Source of the DNA: JBQKLI01 sp012798975
Lineage (GTDB): Bacteria > Bacillota > Clostridia > Tissierellales > Peptoniphilaceae
Assembly (NCBI RefSeq): GCF_052116305.1
Contig: NZ_JBQKLI010000006.1
Coordinates: 1-64,000 of the forward strand
Length of the DNA stretch: 64,000 nucleotides
Direction: 5' to 3'
The notes beneath the pieces were generated by a model. The model had not been told where the DNA came from, made no database searches, and saw only the letters and a program-made list of their open reading frames with translations. Of this stretch, positions 43,401 through 51,590 are shown piece after piece. The stretch's first letter is position 1. The number at the start of each line of letters is the position of its first letter. A program made the translations under genes and the position numbers.

Positions 43401-43507
43401 CTTTGATTTAGAGTTTCTTTTAATAGATCTATTTCTTCCCAATATTTCGATATTTCCTGTTCCCGATTCTTAACGGGTTCTTTGGATAGTTCTTTAAATG
43501 ACGCCAT
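40412..43507 (-). CDS. ileS: Isoleucyl-tRNA synthetase (long, IleS2-like form)
   Basis: A 1031-residue class I synthetase that charges tRNA-Ile. HIGH-type motif GKPGIHHVISRTLKD near 52 (here HH replaces IGH), editing domain with TTPWTLPSN, KMSKS loop KNGKKMSKSRGN near 590, anticodon-binding C-terminus. Length and the GIHH form of the signature resemble the eukaryotic-like IleS2 group, which in other bacteria is less sensitive to mupirocin. Controlled by the T-box upstream. No C-terminal zinc finger of the IleS1 type was noticed. Confidence 0.94.
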   Translation of the reverse strand: MASFKELSKEPVKNREQEISKYWEEIDLLKETLNQRPEDKNYVFYDGPPTANGKPGIHHVISRTLKDMQCRYKTMQGYRVQKKAGWDTHGLPVEIGVEKELGLESKKEIEDYGVEKFNQKCKESVFSYEKLWREMSERMAYNIDMDHPYITLDNNYIESVWWIMDQLFKKGLIYEGAKILPYCPRCGTGLASHEVAQGYEMIKTDTATVAFHRTGTDEHFLAWTTTPWTLPSNVALTVHPDVDYVLVEAKGNKFYAAKNLAPKLFGEEYTILKELKGKDMEYMEYDQLIPGITPDKKAFFITCADYVTTEDGTGIVHTAPAFGEDDYQTGRRYDLPLINPVDEEGKFTDTPWKGMFVMDADLDIIKYLKANDLLFTKQKVEHNYPHCWRCHTPLIYYSKPSWYIEVTKVKDQLIENNKGVNWYPEHIGEGRFGNWLENLKDWAISRSRYWGTPLNVWKCEDCNHLTSVGSRQELKERAIEEISEDIELHRPYVDDVHLTCPDCGGRMTREPDVIDVWFDSGAMPFAQYHYPFDHKEDFDKVFPADFINEGIDQTRGWFYSLLAISTMITGKAPYKNVLVNDLILDKNGKKMSKSRGNTLDPIQLFDEYGADVVRFYSLMVSPPWIPTKFDVDGLQEVQSKFFRSFRNTYNFFQMYSETDNIDPREFFVEYDKRPEIDRWILSKYNSLLKSYAENMEIFEVTKVVREISDFVVEDLSNWYIRRNRRRFWKKNVDEDKQSVYNTTYEILLGISKLIAPFTPFIAEEIYKNLTDKKSVHLDFIPEADLSLINEDLEEQMELVRTLVTLGRASREKANIKVRQPLQNIIVDDKYKDKIEGSVSLIQEELNVKNVEFGKDLSEYMDYELKPNFKEAGRILGKKIKAFQNYLGSVSEKEFIEKIKEGLTIELEGEETKIEENYVEIRVSAKEGFDVENENGVFVILDTTLNEDLLKEGFAREFISKVQQMRKTKDFEVLDHIRVKYIPTEALKSGVDLYMDKIKEEVLAVSVEEAEDLPGDFIELNGESTKIEIEKE

Positions 43508-43545
43508 ATAATTATCTTCTCCTTCTCTTTATAAAGCAAAAAAAG

Positions 43546-43795
43546 TCCCTAGACATAGTCTAGGGACGAAAATTCCGCGGTACCACCCTGGTTGTGAATT
43601 GCTCACCACTTAAACTGTATAACGGCACAGGTCCGAAAAACCTTACTTCTTTTCAGGTTTTTAACTCCAAGATGATGTTCTGCCAAGTTCTCCTTAATCC
43701 TTTTCAGCTGCCGGATCTCTCTTTAAAGCTTCCCTTAACAAAAGTTCTTTTCCTCGTTTATCTACAGGTAATAGTATCCTTTTTGAGATTTTTTG
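43546..43795 (-). promoter_or_regulatory. T-box leader of ileS
   Basis: On the minus strand the conserved T-box AGGGTGGTACCGCGGAA (43574-43590) pairs with the uncharged tRNA 3' end. The terminator GTCCCTAGAC-TAT-GTCTAGGGAC follows at about 43546-43569 with T7. Stem I is the 43640-43790 region; the sequence GAACATCATCTTGG there offers an ATC specifier, as expected for tRNA-Ile. Uncharged tRNA-Ile should favour the antiterminator and permit ileS transcription. Confidence 0.93.
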
Positions 43796-43801
43796 TCAAG
43801 A

Positions 43802-45094
43802 TTATAATCCCAAGAGATCCTGTTCTTTTCTCAATTGAATAATAAGATTATCTTCTTCAAGTTCTACCATATCCAATGTGATGAACGTATCTTTTTTAAT
43901 ATCGCAGTTTATCTTTGTATTTTTTGTAATCAAACCTACCGGCAGAAGATTTCTCTTCTTTTGGTCTCTGTGGCTTGTAATCTGTCCGAAGACGTCTTTT
44001 CCGCCGATTCCTTCCAACGTTTGGTCTTTTTTAAGATCTCTTTTCGCAACAGTGACTGTATCGGATACTTGTCCTTGAAGAGGAGCGATGGTCGCATCAT
44101 TTTCCACAATGGCATTATAGATTGTCATCGGCGTCTCAAGACTTGTTAAATGATAGGGTCTGTATAAAAGATAGTTCGGTCCTTCCCCCATAGAAAGATA
44201 CTTCATAAGATCTTTCACTTCTCCTGACTCATGGGTCACTACGGCAAAAACTCCCGGAGCGATTCCGAAGGCAAAATCTACTGTCCCATAATTATTTAAA
44301 ATGCCCCCTTGTTCTTTTAAAGACATTTGTTTCGGAAGTCTTTTCACATCCGTTTCAAAACCGTGACATCCCACTACATCCGGCGTAAACCCGAGGGCAT
44401 TGGCAACAGAAGTCAGCTCGATCATTGTATTTGTTCCGTCTACAAAGGCAGTAAGCATTTTAGGATAGAGACCTTTCGACAAAGCTTCCTCTCTCAAGTC
44501 TTCTTCTGTCACATAATGGTTTAAAGGATTATTTTTTCCTTTTCCCACTGCTAATAACTTGAAACCCACACCTTCTGCAAAATCAGCGAGTTCCATAATC
44601 GCTCCCGGCTCATCTCCAGCCGTTCCCGTATATATAACGCCTTTTTTGTTTGCCCGGTCTAAAAGAATCGGTCCGACTACTGCATCGCACTCCACATTCA
44701 GCATAATAATATGTTTGTAATGGTCTATAGATTCTTTCGCAAGCTTTGCTCCAAAGGGAGGATTTCCTGTTGCATCTACAACTCCTTGAATGGCATTGAG
44801 CTTGTAGGCTAATGTGTAATCGTCAGATATTACAAAGTCGTCTTTTTTCAAGGCAAGTTCCGCTTCTTTTACAGAAGTAGTACGAATAATATTTTCTTCT
44901 TTTACCCCCGCCGCTATTAAAGAAGCTTTTGCTTTCTCTACTTCTTCATCAACAACAACGGAAGGACGCATACCTTGGATTCTTGACATTTGATTGATTA
45001 AACCATTTCCCATTTTTCCCGCTCCAACCAGACTGATGCGGATTTTTCTCCCGCTTTGATCTAACTGCTGAAGTTTTCTTTTCATCTTTAACAT
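43802..45094 (-). CDS. NAD(P)-dependent oxidoreductase with C-terminal SAF domain (homoserine dehydrogenase-like)
   Basis: About 430 residues. Start at 45094 (MLKMKRKLQQL) follows AAAGGAGACATTT. Rossmann fold near residues 20-32 (RISLVGAGKMGNGLINQ) and a central region similar to homoserine dehydrogenase-like enzymes (GVVDATGNPPFGAKLA; LNVECDAVVGPIL; GDEPGAIMELADFAEG). The C-terminus forms a SAF domain (TVAKRDLKKDQTLEGIGGKD, then ITKNTKINCDIKKDTFITLD). The physiological substrate is not known; it may reduce a small aldehyde or lactone. It follows the BaiN-like gene by 11 bases. Confidence 0.75.
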   Translation of the reverse strand: MLKMKRKLQQLDQSGRKIRISLVGAGKMGNGLINQMSRIQGMRPSVVVDEEVEKAKASLIAAGVKEENIIRTTSVKEAELALKKDDFVISDDYTLAYKLNAIQGVVDATGNPPFGAKLAKESIDHYKHIIMLNVECDAVVGPILLDRANKKGVIYTGTAGDEPGAIMELADFAEGVGFKLLAVGKGKNNPLNHYVTEEDLREEALSKGLYPKMLTAFVDGTNTMIELTSVANALGFTPDVVGCHGFETDVKRLPKQMSLKEQGGILNNYGTVDFAFGIAPGVFAVVTHESGEVKDLMKYLSMGEGPNYLLYRPYHLTSLETPMTIYNAIVENDATIAPLQGQVSDTVTVAKRDLKKDQTLEGIGGKDVFGQITSHRDQKKRNLLPVGLITKNTKINCDIKKDTFITLDMVELEEDNLIIQLRKEQDLLGL

Positions 45095-45105
45095 AAATGT
45101 CTCCT

Positions 45106-46329
45106 TTAATATAAGTCCATATTCATTGCGCAAACATAAGCCGAAGACCATGCCCATTGCAGATTATAACCGCCGCAATCTCCATCGATATCGATGATTT
45201 CGCCAATACAATACAGACCTTCCCTTTTCTTTAATTCCATCGTTTTAGGGCTGATTTCCTTCGTAGATACACCGCCGCAGGTTATCTGTCCGTCTTTATC
45301 CGACTTTTCTCCTAATACTTTAAAACTATAATTTTTTAATTTTTCCTTTATTCTGTGAATATCTCCATTGCTTAATTCGGCAGCTTTCTTGTCTTTGTCA
45401 AGATTAAGATCGCGAAGTATCGGTATTATCAAGTTCTTATGTATCAACCCGACCAACGCCTTTTCCAATGAAGCAAATGAATTATTTTCAAAATTTGTTT
45501 TCAAAAAATAATACAATATATTTTCTTCCATAGCCGGTAAAATGTCAATAGATAGACGTACATCTTTGCCTTTTTTTAAACTTCGTATAGCCTCTGAAGA
45601 TATCTGAAGAACTGCCGGTCCAGAAATACCGTATCGGGTAAATAAAATATCCGAATATTCTTTGCGGATACTTTTGCCATCTACTACTAAGGTGCAGGAC
45701 CCGGGCACTTTCGTACCATCCATTCTTTTTAGATAAGGATAGTCCAGTTTCAGCTGCACAATCCCCGGATGAGTGTCTATAATATCGATACCGAATTTTT
45801 TCACAAGCTTATAGCCGTTGCCGTCGGAACCGGAATTTTCCATGGCCCTTCCTCCCGCTGCTATAACAACTTCATCAGCATAATATTTTTTGCCTTTCTC
45901 GTCAGCGATTATATACTGGCTTTTTTTTGCAATGTCTTTTACATAGGTGTTTAAAAGAATCTTAACCCCTATATTTTTAGCATACTCTTCCACTCGAAGA
46001 GGAATAGAAGAAGCTTGGAGGCTCATAGGAAATATTTTTCCTTCTTCTAATTCGATTTCAGGAATTCCAAGTTTGTGAAAATACTCGATAGCTTCTTGAT
46101 TTGAGAACTGATGAATTGCCGTCATGGCAAACTTCGGATTCACACCGTGATAATTTTTTATATTTATATTTCGATTTGTAAAGTTGCAGCGGCCATTTCC
46201 AGTAGCGTAGATTTTTTTCATAATCTTATCGTTTCTTTCCAACACCGTCACTTCAAATCCTCTTTCTCTCAATAATAAAGCACAAAACATGCCGGAAGCT
46301 CCTGCCCCAACCACAATAATATTTTTCAT
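45106..46329 (-). CDS. FAD/NAD(P)-dependent oxidoreductase, HI0933/BaiN family
   Basis: A 407-residue flavoprotein. FAD-binding GAGASGMFCALLLRERGFEV near 7-26, YATGNGRCNFTNRNIN near 41-56, the middle AGGRAMENSGSDGNGYKL, and C-terminal ITCGGVSTKEISPKTMELK, then GEIIDIDGDCGGYNLQWAWS, match the HI0933 family (BaiN of bile-acid clostridia belongs here). Function in most species is unknown. Start after AGGAGGAAGAG. First gene of a two-gene unit with the SAF-domain oxidoreductase. Confidence 0.88.
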   Translation of the reverse strand: MKNIIVVGAGASGMFCALLLRERGFEVTVLERNDKIMKKIYATGNGRCNFTNRNINIKNYHGVNPKFAMTAIHQFSNQEAIEYFHKLGIPEIELEEGKIFPMSLQASSIPLRVEEYAKNIGVKILLNTYVKDIAKKSQYIIADEKGKKYYADEVVIAAGGRAMENSGSDGNGYKLVKKFGIDIIDTHPGIVQLKLDYPYLKRMDGTKVPGSCTLVVDGKSIRKEYSDILFTRYGISGPAVLQISSEAIRSLKKGKDVRLSIDILPAMEENILYYFLKTNFENNSFASLEKALVGLIHKNLIIPILRDLNLDKDKKAAELSNGDIHRIKEKLKNYSFKVLGEKSDKDGQITCGGVSTKEISPKTMELKKREGLYCIGEIIDIDGDCGGYNLQWAWSSAYVCAMNMDLY

Positions 46330-46493
46330 CTCTTCCTCCTAATAGTTCTATTATACAATAACAAAGCTTTTGTTGTGAAAGAGCCTTTCAAAAGCGAAAC
46401 ACATTGTTGTTTTATAGGAAATCCTTTTTTTATTTTTAGCCTTAGACTATAATGTAAAGTAGTACTTAATGAATAATCTTAAAGGAGACTATT

Positions 46494-47942
46494 ATGTTTG
46501 ACTGGACTGAAAATAGAAATCTGACACTTTTGGCTGATTTTTACGAATTTACAATGGCCAACGGTTATCTGGAAGAAGGGCTTGAGGATCGCATCACTTA
46601 TTTCGATCTTTATTTCAGAAAAATCCCGGACAATGGCGGTTATGTAATTGTAGCCGGTTTGCAGCAGCTGGTAGAATATCTGAAAAACCTTCACTTCACA
46701 AAAGACGACATCGAATATTTTAGAAATAAAAATATATTTTCCGACCGCTTTTTAGTGTACCTGGCGGACTTTAAATTCGAATGCGATGTATGGGCGATGC
46801 CTGAAGGGAGTGTAGCTTTTCCAAACGAACCTTTAGTAATCGTAAGAGGACCGGCTGTGCAAGCGCAGCTTATTGAAACTATGGCTCTTTTAACCATCAA
46901 CCATCAGTCTCTTATCGCTACAAAATCCAGCCGTATTGTAAGAGCGGCTAAGGGACGGGCTGTAATGGAATTCGGAGCAAGAAGAGCTCAAGGAGCCGAT
47001 GCAGCTACATTAGGAGCAAGGGCCGCTTTTATCGGAGGCGTTGTAGGCACATCAAATACCCTTACCGATAAACAGTATAACGTTCCTGCCTTAGGTACCA
47101 TGGCTCACTCTTGGGTTATGATGTTTGACAGCGAACTTGATGCCTTTAAAGCTTATGCAAGGGCATATCCTGACGACTGCACCCTGCTTATAGATACGTA
47201 TGACACTTTAAAAGAAGGGATCCCAAACGCCATTAAAACCTTTGACGAAGTACTGAAACCTCTAGGCAAACGACCTAAGGGCGTTCGTATCGACAGCGGT
47301 GATATCGCCTATCTTTCTAAAGAGTCCCGCAAGATGCTCGATGATGCCGGCTATGAAGACTGCGGAATCGTTGCTTCTAATTCTCTAGATGAATATACGA
47401 TCACTGATTTATTCGATCAAGGAGCAAAGCTCACATCTTTCGGTGTAGGAGAACGTCTTATTACCGCGAAATCGAACCCTGTCTTCGGCGGTGTTTATAA
47501 GCTCGTTGCTATCGAAAAAGAAGGTAAGATCGAAGCAAAAATTAAAATCAGCGAAAATGTTGAAAAAATCACCACTCCCGGTTTTAAACAAGTTTACCGA
47601 ATTTATGACCGAAACTCCCATAAAGCGAATGCGGACTTGATCTGTATGCATTCTGAAGAGATCGACACAAACGAACCTTTAGAAATCTTCCATCCCGTTT
47701 ATACATGGAAGCGAAAGACGTTTACAAACTTTTATGTAAAAGAGCTGCTTGTTCCCATTTTCGAAAAAGGGCAATGTGTTTATAACCTTCCTTCTCTAGA
47801 TCAAATAAAAGAATACTGTGTAAAAGAAGTAGAAACATTATGGGAAGAAGTGAAGCGTTTTGAATTCCCCCATATTTATATTGTCGATCTATCTCAAAAA
47901 TTATGGGATCAAAAAGATAAGCTGCTTCATAACAGAGATTAA
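46494..47942 (+). CDS. pncB: Nicotinate phosphoribosyltransferase
   Basis: A 482-residue enzyme of the NAD salvage pathway that makes nicotinate mononucleotide from nicotinate and PRPP using ATP. The catalytic histidine lies in GTMAHSWVMMF near 203-213; the NADATL-like GADAATLGARAAFIGG and PRPP-binding GVRIDSGDIAYLSKESRKML, and SNSLDEYTITDL are clear. Start follows AAAGGAGACTATT. Transcribed toward the CPBP protease gene, one base before its start. Confidence 0.95.
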   Translation: MFDWTENRNLTLLADFYEFTMANGYLEEGLEDRITYFDLYFRKIPDNGGYVIVAGLQQLVEYLKNLHFTKDDIEYFRNKNIFSDRFLVYLADFKFECDVWAMPEGSVAFPNEPLVIVRGPAVQAQLIETMALLTINHQSLIATKSSRIVRAAKGRAVMEFGARRAQGADAATLGARAAFIGGVVGTSNTLTDKQYNVPALGTMAHSWVMMFDSELDAFKAYARAYPDDCTLLIDTYDTLKEGIPNAIKTFDEVLKPLGKRPKGVRIDSGDIAYLSKESRKMLDDAGYEDCGIVASNSLDEYTITDLFDQGAKLTSFGVGERLITAKSNPVFGGVYKLVAIEKEGKIEAKIKISENVEKITTPGFKQVYRIYDRNSHKANADLICMHSEEIDTNEPLEIFHPVYTWKRKTFTNFYVKELLVPIFEKGQCVYNLPSLDQIKEYCVKEVETLWEEVKRFEFPHIYIVDLSQKLWDQKDKLLHNRD

Positions 47943-47943
47943 A

Positions 47944-48816
47944 ATGAAAAGATCTATGAAAGACTTTTTGAAAAAGGATTTAGCTTTTATACTAGTCTAT
48001 TTAGGAGCGAGAGCTGCACAATTATCCATTTATCAATCCGGCATCCGCTCCTTTAATATGACCTTAGATGATATGAATAGGATCGATAATGACGGGTTTG
48101 TATTTGTTTACCTTTTTTTGAACCTGCTTCCTCTTGCCGTTATCCTTCTTTTCAATCGTCTTCATTGGAAAGATTCTCATGCATTAGGACTCACAAAAAA
48201 ATACTGGGGCCGTAATCTGATATCCGGGTTTCTGATGGGGCTGATTGTAGTCTTTTTATATAACGGTATTACACTGGGACTTCGGGCAAATATCCTGATG
48301 GGCGTGTCCAACACTTTCTATCCCCCTTATATTCTTGTCTATCTGATCGGGTTTTTAATACAGGTATTCCATGGAGAACTTCTCATGCGGGGATTTGTCT
48401 TCCACAGGCTCCAAGAGTGGATAAAACACACTTATGCGTTAGCACTTTCCGTTGGACTCGCAGCACTTTTTTCTGTACTGGTTCATATTACAACCTATCC
48501 TTTTTCTCTATTAACCATCGTAAACACGTTTTTATGGGGACTCTTCCTTTGCCTTCTAGTATTGGATTCTAAAGATATCTGGCTGGCAGCAGGATTTCAT
48601 TTTGGATGGAATTACATACAATCCGTATTTTTTAGCCATATTATCAATGGAATCCATACAAACACCACCTTTTTACATATCGCTGTAAATAAAGACTACC
48701 CCCTTTTAACAGGAGGAGCTTACGGACCTCTGGCTTCTTTAATCACAACGTTAATCCTTCTGCTTCTAACAACACTTTATATTTTCAAAATTGATCGGAC
48801 AAAAAAACAATCTTAG
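47944..48816 (+). CDS. CPBP intramembrane metalloprotease (Abi family)
   Basis: About 290 residues, eight predicted hydrophobic helices. The catalytic motif 1 is HGELLMRGFVFHRLQEW near 145, where the usual first Glu of EExxxR is Gly; motif 2 is FSVLVHI, motif 3 is HFGWNYIQS. Start at 47944 (TAAAATG) directly after pncB; another ATG lies nine bases on. Members cleave membrane proteins, some confer immunity against bacteriocins. The altered first motif may weaken activity. Substrate unknown. Confidence 0.82.
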   Translation: MKRSMKDFLKKDLAFILVYLGARAAQLSIYQSGIRSFNMTLDDMNRIDNDGFVFVYLFLNLLPLAVILLFNRLHWKDSHALGLTKKYWGRNLISGFLMGLIVVFLYNGITLGLRANILMGVSNTFYPPYILVYLIGFLIQVFHGELLMRGFVFHRLQEWIKHTYALALSVGLAALFSVLVHITTYPFSLLTIVNTFLWGLFLCLLVLDSKDIWLAAGFHFGWNYIQSVFFSHIINGIHTNTTFLHIAVNKDYPLLTGGAYGPLASLITTLILLLLTTLYIFKIDRTKKQS

Positions 48817-48867
48817 AATACCGTTTCTTTATGATTTCTCAACATAGCCGGTACTCTAAGATTGTTT
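48805..48867. terminator. Convergent terminator between CPBP and RNase H1 genes
   Basis: AAACAATCTTAGAATACCG and CGGTACTCTAAGATTGTTT pair as an 19-base stem with one mismatch around a 25-base loop; it overlaps both coding ends. Confidence 0.75.
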
Positions 48868-49474
48868 ATTTTATTCCTACAGATTTTTTTGCCAGCTGGT
48901 CGGCCATTTCATTGTAATGGTCACCGGAATGGGCTTTAACTTTAACAAAATAGACTTCTAAATTTTCCTTGTATTTATCATAAATTTCTTTATAGCTTTT
49001 AGTAAGGAGGGTGTTTCTTTTCCATTCTCCTTTTGCCCAGTATTCGATCCCGGCATAATCATAGTGAAGAAACAACACATTTTTCTTTTTTTGAATTGCC
49101 ATTTCCATAGCTCTAATAGCCCCTAAAACTTCTCCGGCAACATTGCGGTGGGTACTGTATTCTGCTATGTCTCCTTTTCCAAACCCCGTTTCTTCCCCTT
49201 GGTCTGTTAAAAGTACAATGCCATAACCATATTCTTTTGTCTTTGTATTATAACTCCCATCGACATAAGCCGCTGCTTCTGTACTTTTGATATCCGCTAA
49301 AGAAAAATCTTTCGCCTCTTCCAAATTCCCGGAGATAAAAAGTTCCGCTTCTTTTAAAGTCGTAAACTTTTTATACTCCGCTCCTTTAAATCCTGCCACT
49401 TGGGCTTTACATTCATCCCAAGTGGCGTAGATTCCATTTTTCCTTCCTTTTCGAACTGCATAAAATTTGCTCAT
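48866..49474 (-). CDS. rnhA: Ribonuclease H1 with viroplasmin-like N-terminal domain
   Basis: A 202-residue enzyme that degrades RNA in RNA-DNA hybrids. The N-terminal KFYAVRKGRKNGIYATWDEC and GAEYKKFTTLKEAELFI form the viroplasmin/caulimovirus VI-like hybrid-binding domain. The catalytic domain has AAYVDGSYN (Asp), VAGEVLGAIRAME (Glu), LHYDYAGIEYW (Asp) and HSGDHYNEMADQLA (His and Asp). Three bases separate it from the PgpA/YutG gene. Confidence 0.93.
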   Translation of the reverse strand: MSKFYAVRKGRKNGIYATWDECKAQVAGFKGAEYKKFTTLKEAELFISGNLEEAKDFSLADIKSTEAAAYVDGSYNTKTKEYGYGIVLLTDQGEETGFGKGDIAEYSTHRNVAGEVLGAIRAMEMAIQKKKNVLFLHYDYAGIEYWAKGEWKRNTLLTKSYKEIYDKYKENLEVYFVKVKAHSGDHYNEMADQLAKKSVGIK

Positions 49475-49476
49475 TT

Positions 49477-49989
49477 CTACTCCACATACGAATGCGCGAT
49501 ACGGCTTGATGCCGCCGCTGCCAGTGCCGCTACTATATCATCCAAGAAGGTGTTTACAGAATCGTCTTTCGCTTCATCTAATTCTTTGATAATACCGTAT
49601 TTCTTTTTATCTAAATAACCATAATTTGTAAGACCGATACTGCCGTAAATATTCACGATAGATAAAGGAATGATTTCATCAATTCCGAACAGACCCTCAT
49701 CAGATTTCACGATAGACAACAAAGGTTCTTTTAACAGATTCTGCTCCGCCAGTTCGTCTAAAGCAATTCCTGTTAGAATCGCATGAACGACCTCCCGTTT
49801 CCGCATAACACTCCTTATACTTTCCCGACATGTTTCAAGGTCTAAATCAGGATGATAATCAACCTGCAGAGAATGAACAATCTTAGCCAGATCATCTAGC
49901 CCGATATTTCTTCTTTTTAACGCCTCTATGGCAAACTTTGTCAGTTCCTCCATGGTATAGCGGTATTGCCGTTTTTGATTGTCTCCCAT
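49477..49989 (-). CDS. Phosphatidylglycerophosphatase A-like protein (YutG family)
   Basis: About 170 residues. Core features YTMEELTKFAIEALKRRNIG, FGIDEIIPLSIVNIYGSIGL and the helical VNTFLDDIVAALAAAASSRI match the YutG/PgpA group. Start at 49989, where ATG overlaps the amylase stop codon (TAATG) with GGGGAGAG nearby. Related proteins dephosphorylate phosphatidylglycerol phosphate, but this soluble group's activity is not certain. Confidence 0.82.
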   Translation of the reverse strand: MGDNQKRQYRYTMEELTKFAIEALKRRNIGLDDLAKIVHSLQVDYHPDLDLETCRESIRSVMRKREVVHAILTGIALDELAEQNLLKEPLLSIVKSDEGLFGIDEIIPLSIVNIYGSIGLTNYGYLDKKKYGIIKELDEAKDDSVNTFLDDIVAALAAAASSRIAHSYVE

Positions 49990-51440
49990 TATTTCTCTCC
50001 CCAAGCTGCTAGTGTTCCAGGTCCGACTTCAAAATTACCATATCCTTCTTCATCGATTACAATTTTATTCGTATTCCCATTGGTAAGATCGCTGTACTCT
50101 TTCCCTGCTTGGTCCTCTCCTACAAACATTCTTAAAGTTTTGCTGTCACCTGTAGAAATAACAACAGCTAATTTTCCCGGATGATCTTCCGAACCGTGTC
50201 TCACCCATCCGATAAGCTCTGGATCTTCCATATAGTCATCCTGCTCGCCATAAGCGTAGCTTTTACGGACCCAGATTAAATTGTCGATTACTTCTTTTTG
50301 TCCGTCAATCGGATTGTCGCCTTGGATTCCGTAGTAATCACCGTAAAAGATGCATGGATAGCCGTCTCTTCTTAAAAGAGTGATCCCGTATGCAATTTTT
50401 TTAAACCAAGGCTGTACAAAAGACTCTAAAGATTGTCCCGGCTGGCTATCGTGATTATCCACAAAAGTCACTGCTAAATGAGAATGCTCCTGAACAACAG
50501 AACCGTCAAATATCTTTCTCATATCAAAATTGTCATCCTGAGAAGCTGCTTCTAAATTATAATGAAGGCCTGTATCAAATAAATCTGTATGATAGCTTGT
50601 TTCATAAAGATAATGATTCGACTTGTCCGGATCCGGAACCCAGTATTCTCCAAAATAATAAAAATCATCCGGCACTTTTCCTTTTAAGTTATCGATAAAG
50701 TCATTAATAAAATCATAGCTGATATGTTTTAGCGCATCAAAACGAAAACCATCGATATCTAGTTTTTCCACAAACCATTCGCTCCATTTAAAAAGCTCTT
50801 GGCGCACATCTTCATTTTCATGATCAATATCCGAGAACATTAAATAATCAAAATTCCCTTTCTCTCCCGCTACTTCATCGCTCCAGTCCTTGTCTCCGTC
50901 GACAGAAACGATTTTAAATATTCCGCTGGTGCCGGATAATGTATCGTAGTCTACTCCGCTGAAATGCTGGAAATTCCATTTGAAGTTTGAGTACTTATCT
51001 CCTCTTCCCGGAAAGTTGAATCCTGTCCAAGCTCTAATATCATGGGCTTCAGAAATCTCTTTGTTTCGATCATTTTCATCTACTTGAACTGCCATAAAGG
51101 TTTCTTCAAAATCGCCGTTTGCTTTATGATTTAAAACAACATCTGCATATACTTTTATATCATTATCATGAAGAGCTTTGATTGCTTCTTGAAGCTCTTC
51201 TAATGTTCCATATTTCGTTCGAACAGTACCGTGCTGGTCAAACTCCCCTAAATCATACAAGTCGTAAACACCATAGCCAACATCGTTTGTACCTGTTCCT
51301 TTAAACACAGGAGGTATCCATATACCATCTATCCCTGCTTCCTTCAATTCTTTCGCTCTTTCTTTTAATCGAACAAAGTATTTCCCGTCATCAGGAAGAT
51401 ACCATTCAAACCCCTGCATCATTACAGAATTTGTATCCAT
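49989..51440 (-). CDS. Cytoplasmic alpha-amylase (GH13)
   Basis: A 483-residue glycoside hydrolase with no signal peptide. GH13 regions: VVLNHKANGD (region I), GFRFDALKHIS with the nucleophile Asp (II), YYFGEYW with the acid Glu (III), FVDNHDSQPGQ with the stabilising Asp (IV). The N-terminal MMQGFEWYLPDDGKYFVRL and C-terminal domain resemble maltohexaose- or dextrin-forming alpha-amylases of the AmyA type, which hydrolyse internal glycogen or imported dextrins. The ribosome site is GGAGGTAATAGT. It is coupled to the downstream YutG-type gene. Confidence 0.93.
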   Translation of the reverse strand: MDTNSVMMQGFEWYLPDDGKYFVRLKERAKELKEAGIDGIWIPPVFKGTGTNDVGYGVYDLYDLGEFDQHGTVRTKYGTLEELQEAIKALHDNDIKVYADVVLNHKANGDFEETFMAVQVDENDRNKEISEAHDIRAWTGFNFPGRGDKYSNFKWNFQHFSGVDYDTLSGTSGIFKIVSVDGDKDWSDEVAGEKGNFDYLMFSDIDHENEDVRQELFKWSEWFVEKLDIDGFRFDALKHISYDFINDFIDNLKGKVPDDFYYFGEYWVPDPDKSNHYLYETSYHTDLFDTGLHYNLEAASQDDNFDMRKIFDGSVVQEHSHLAVTFVDNHDSQPGQSLESFVQPWFKKIAYGITLLRRDGYPCIFYGDYYGIQGDNPIDGQKEVIDNLIWVRKSYAYGEQDDYMEDPELIGWVRHGSEDHPGKLAVVISTGDSKTLRMFVGEDQAGKEYSDLTNGNTNKIVIDEEGYGNFEVGPGTLAAWGEK

Positions 51441-51590
51441 ATACTATTACCTCCAGATCCTTTTTTTTGTATCACTTTTTTATTATACCCCATTTTACTT
51501 ATTCGCCCCTTTCGTCTTTTCTATACGCCCGCCTTGAAATCCGTTATAATGATTCTAGTTGATAATAGAAAATAGAACAAAGGAGGATTT

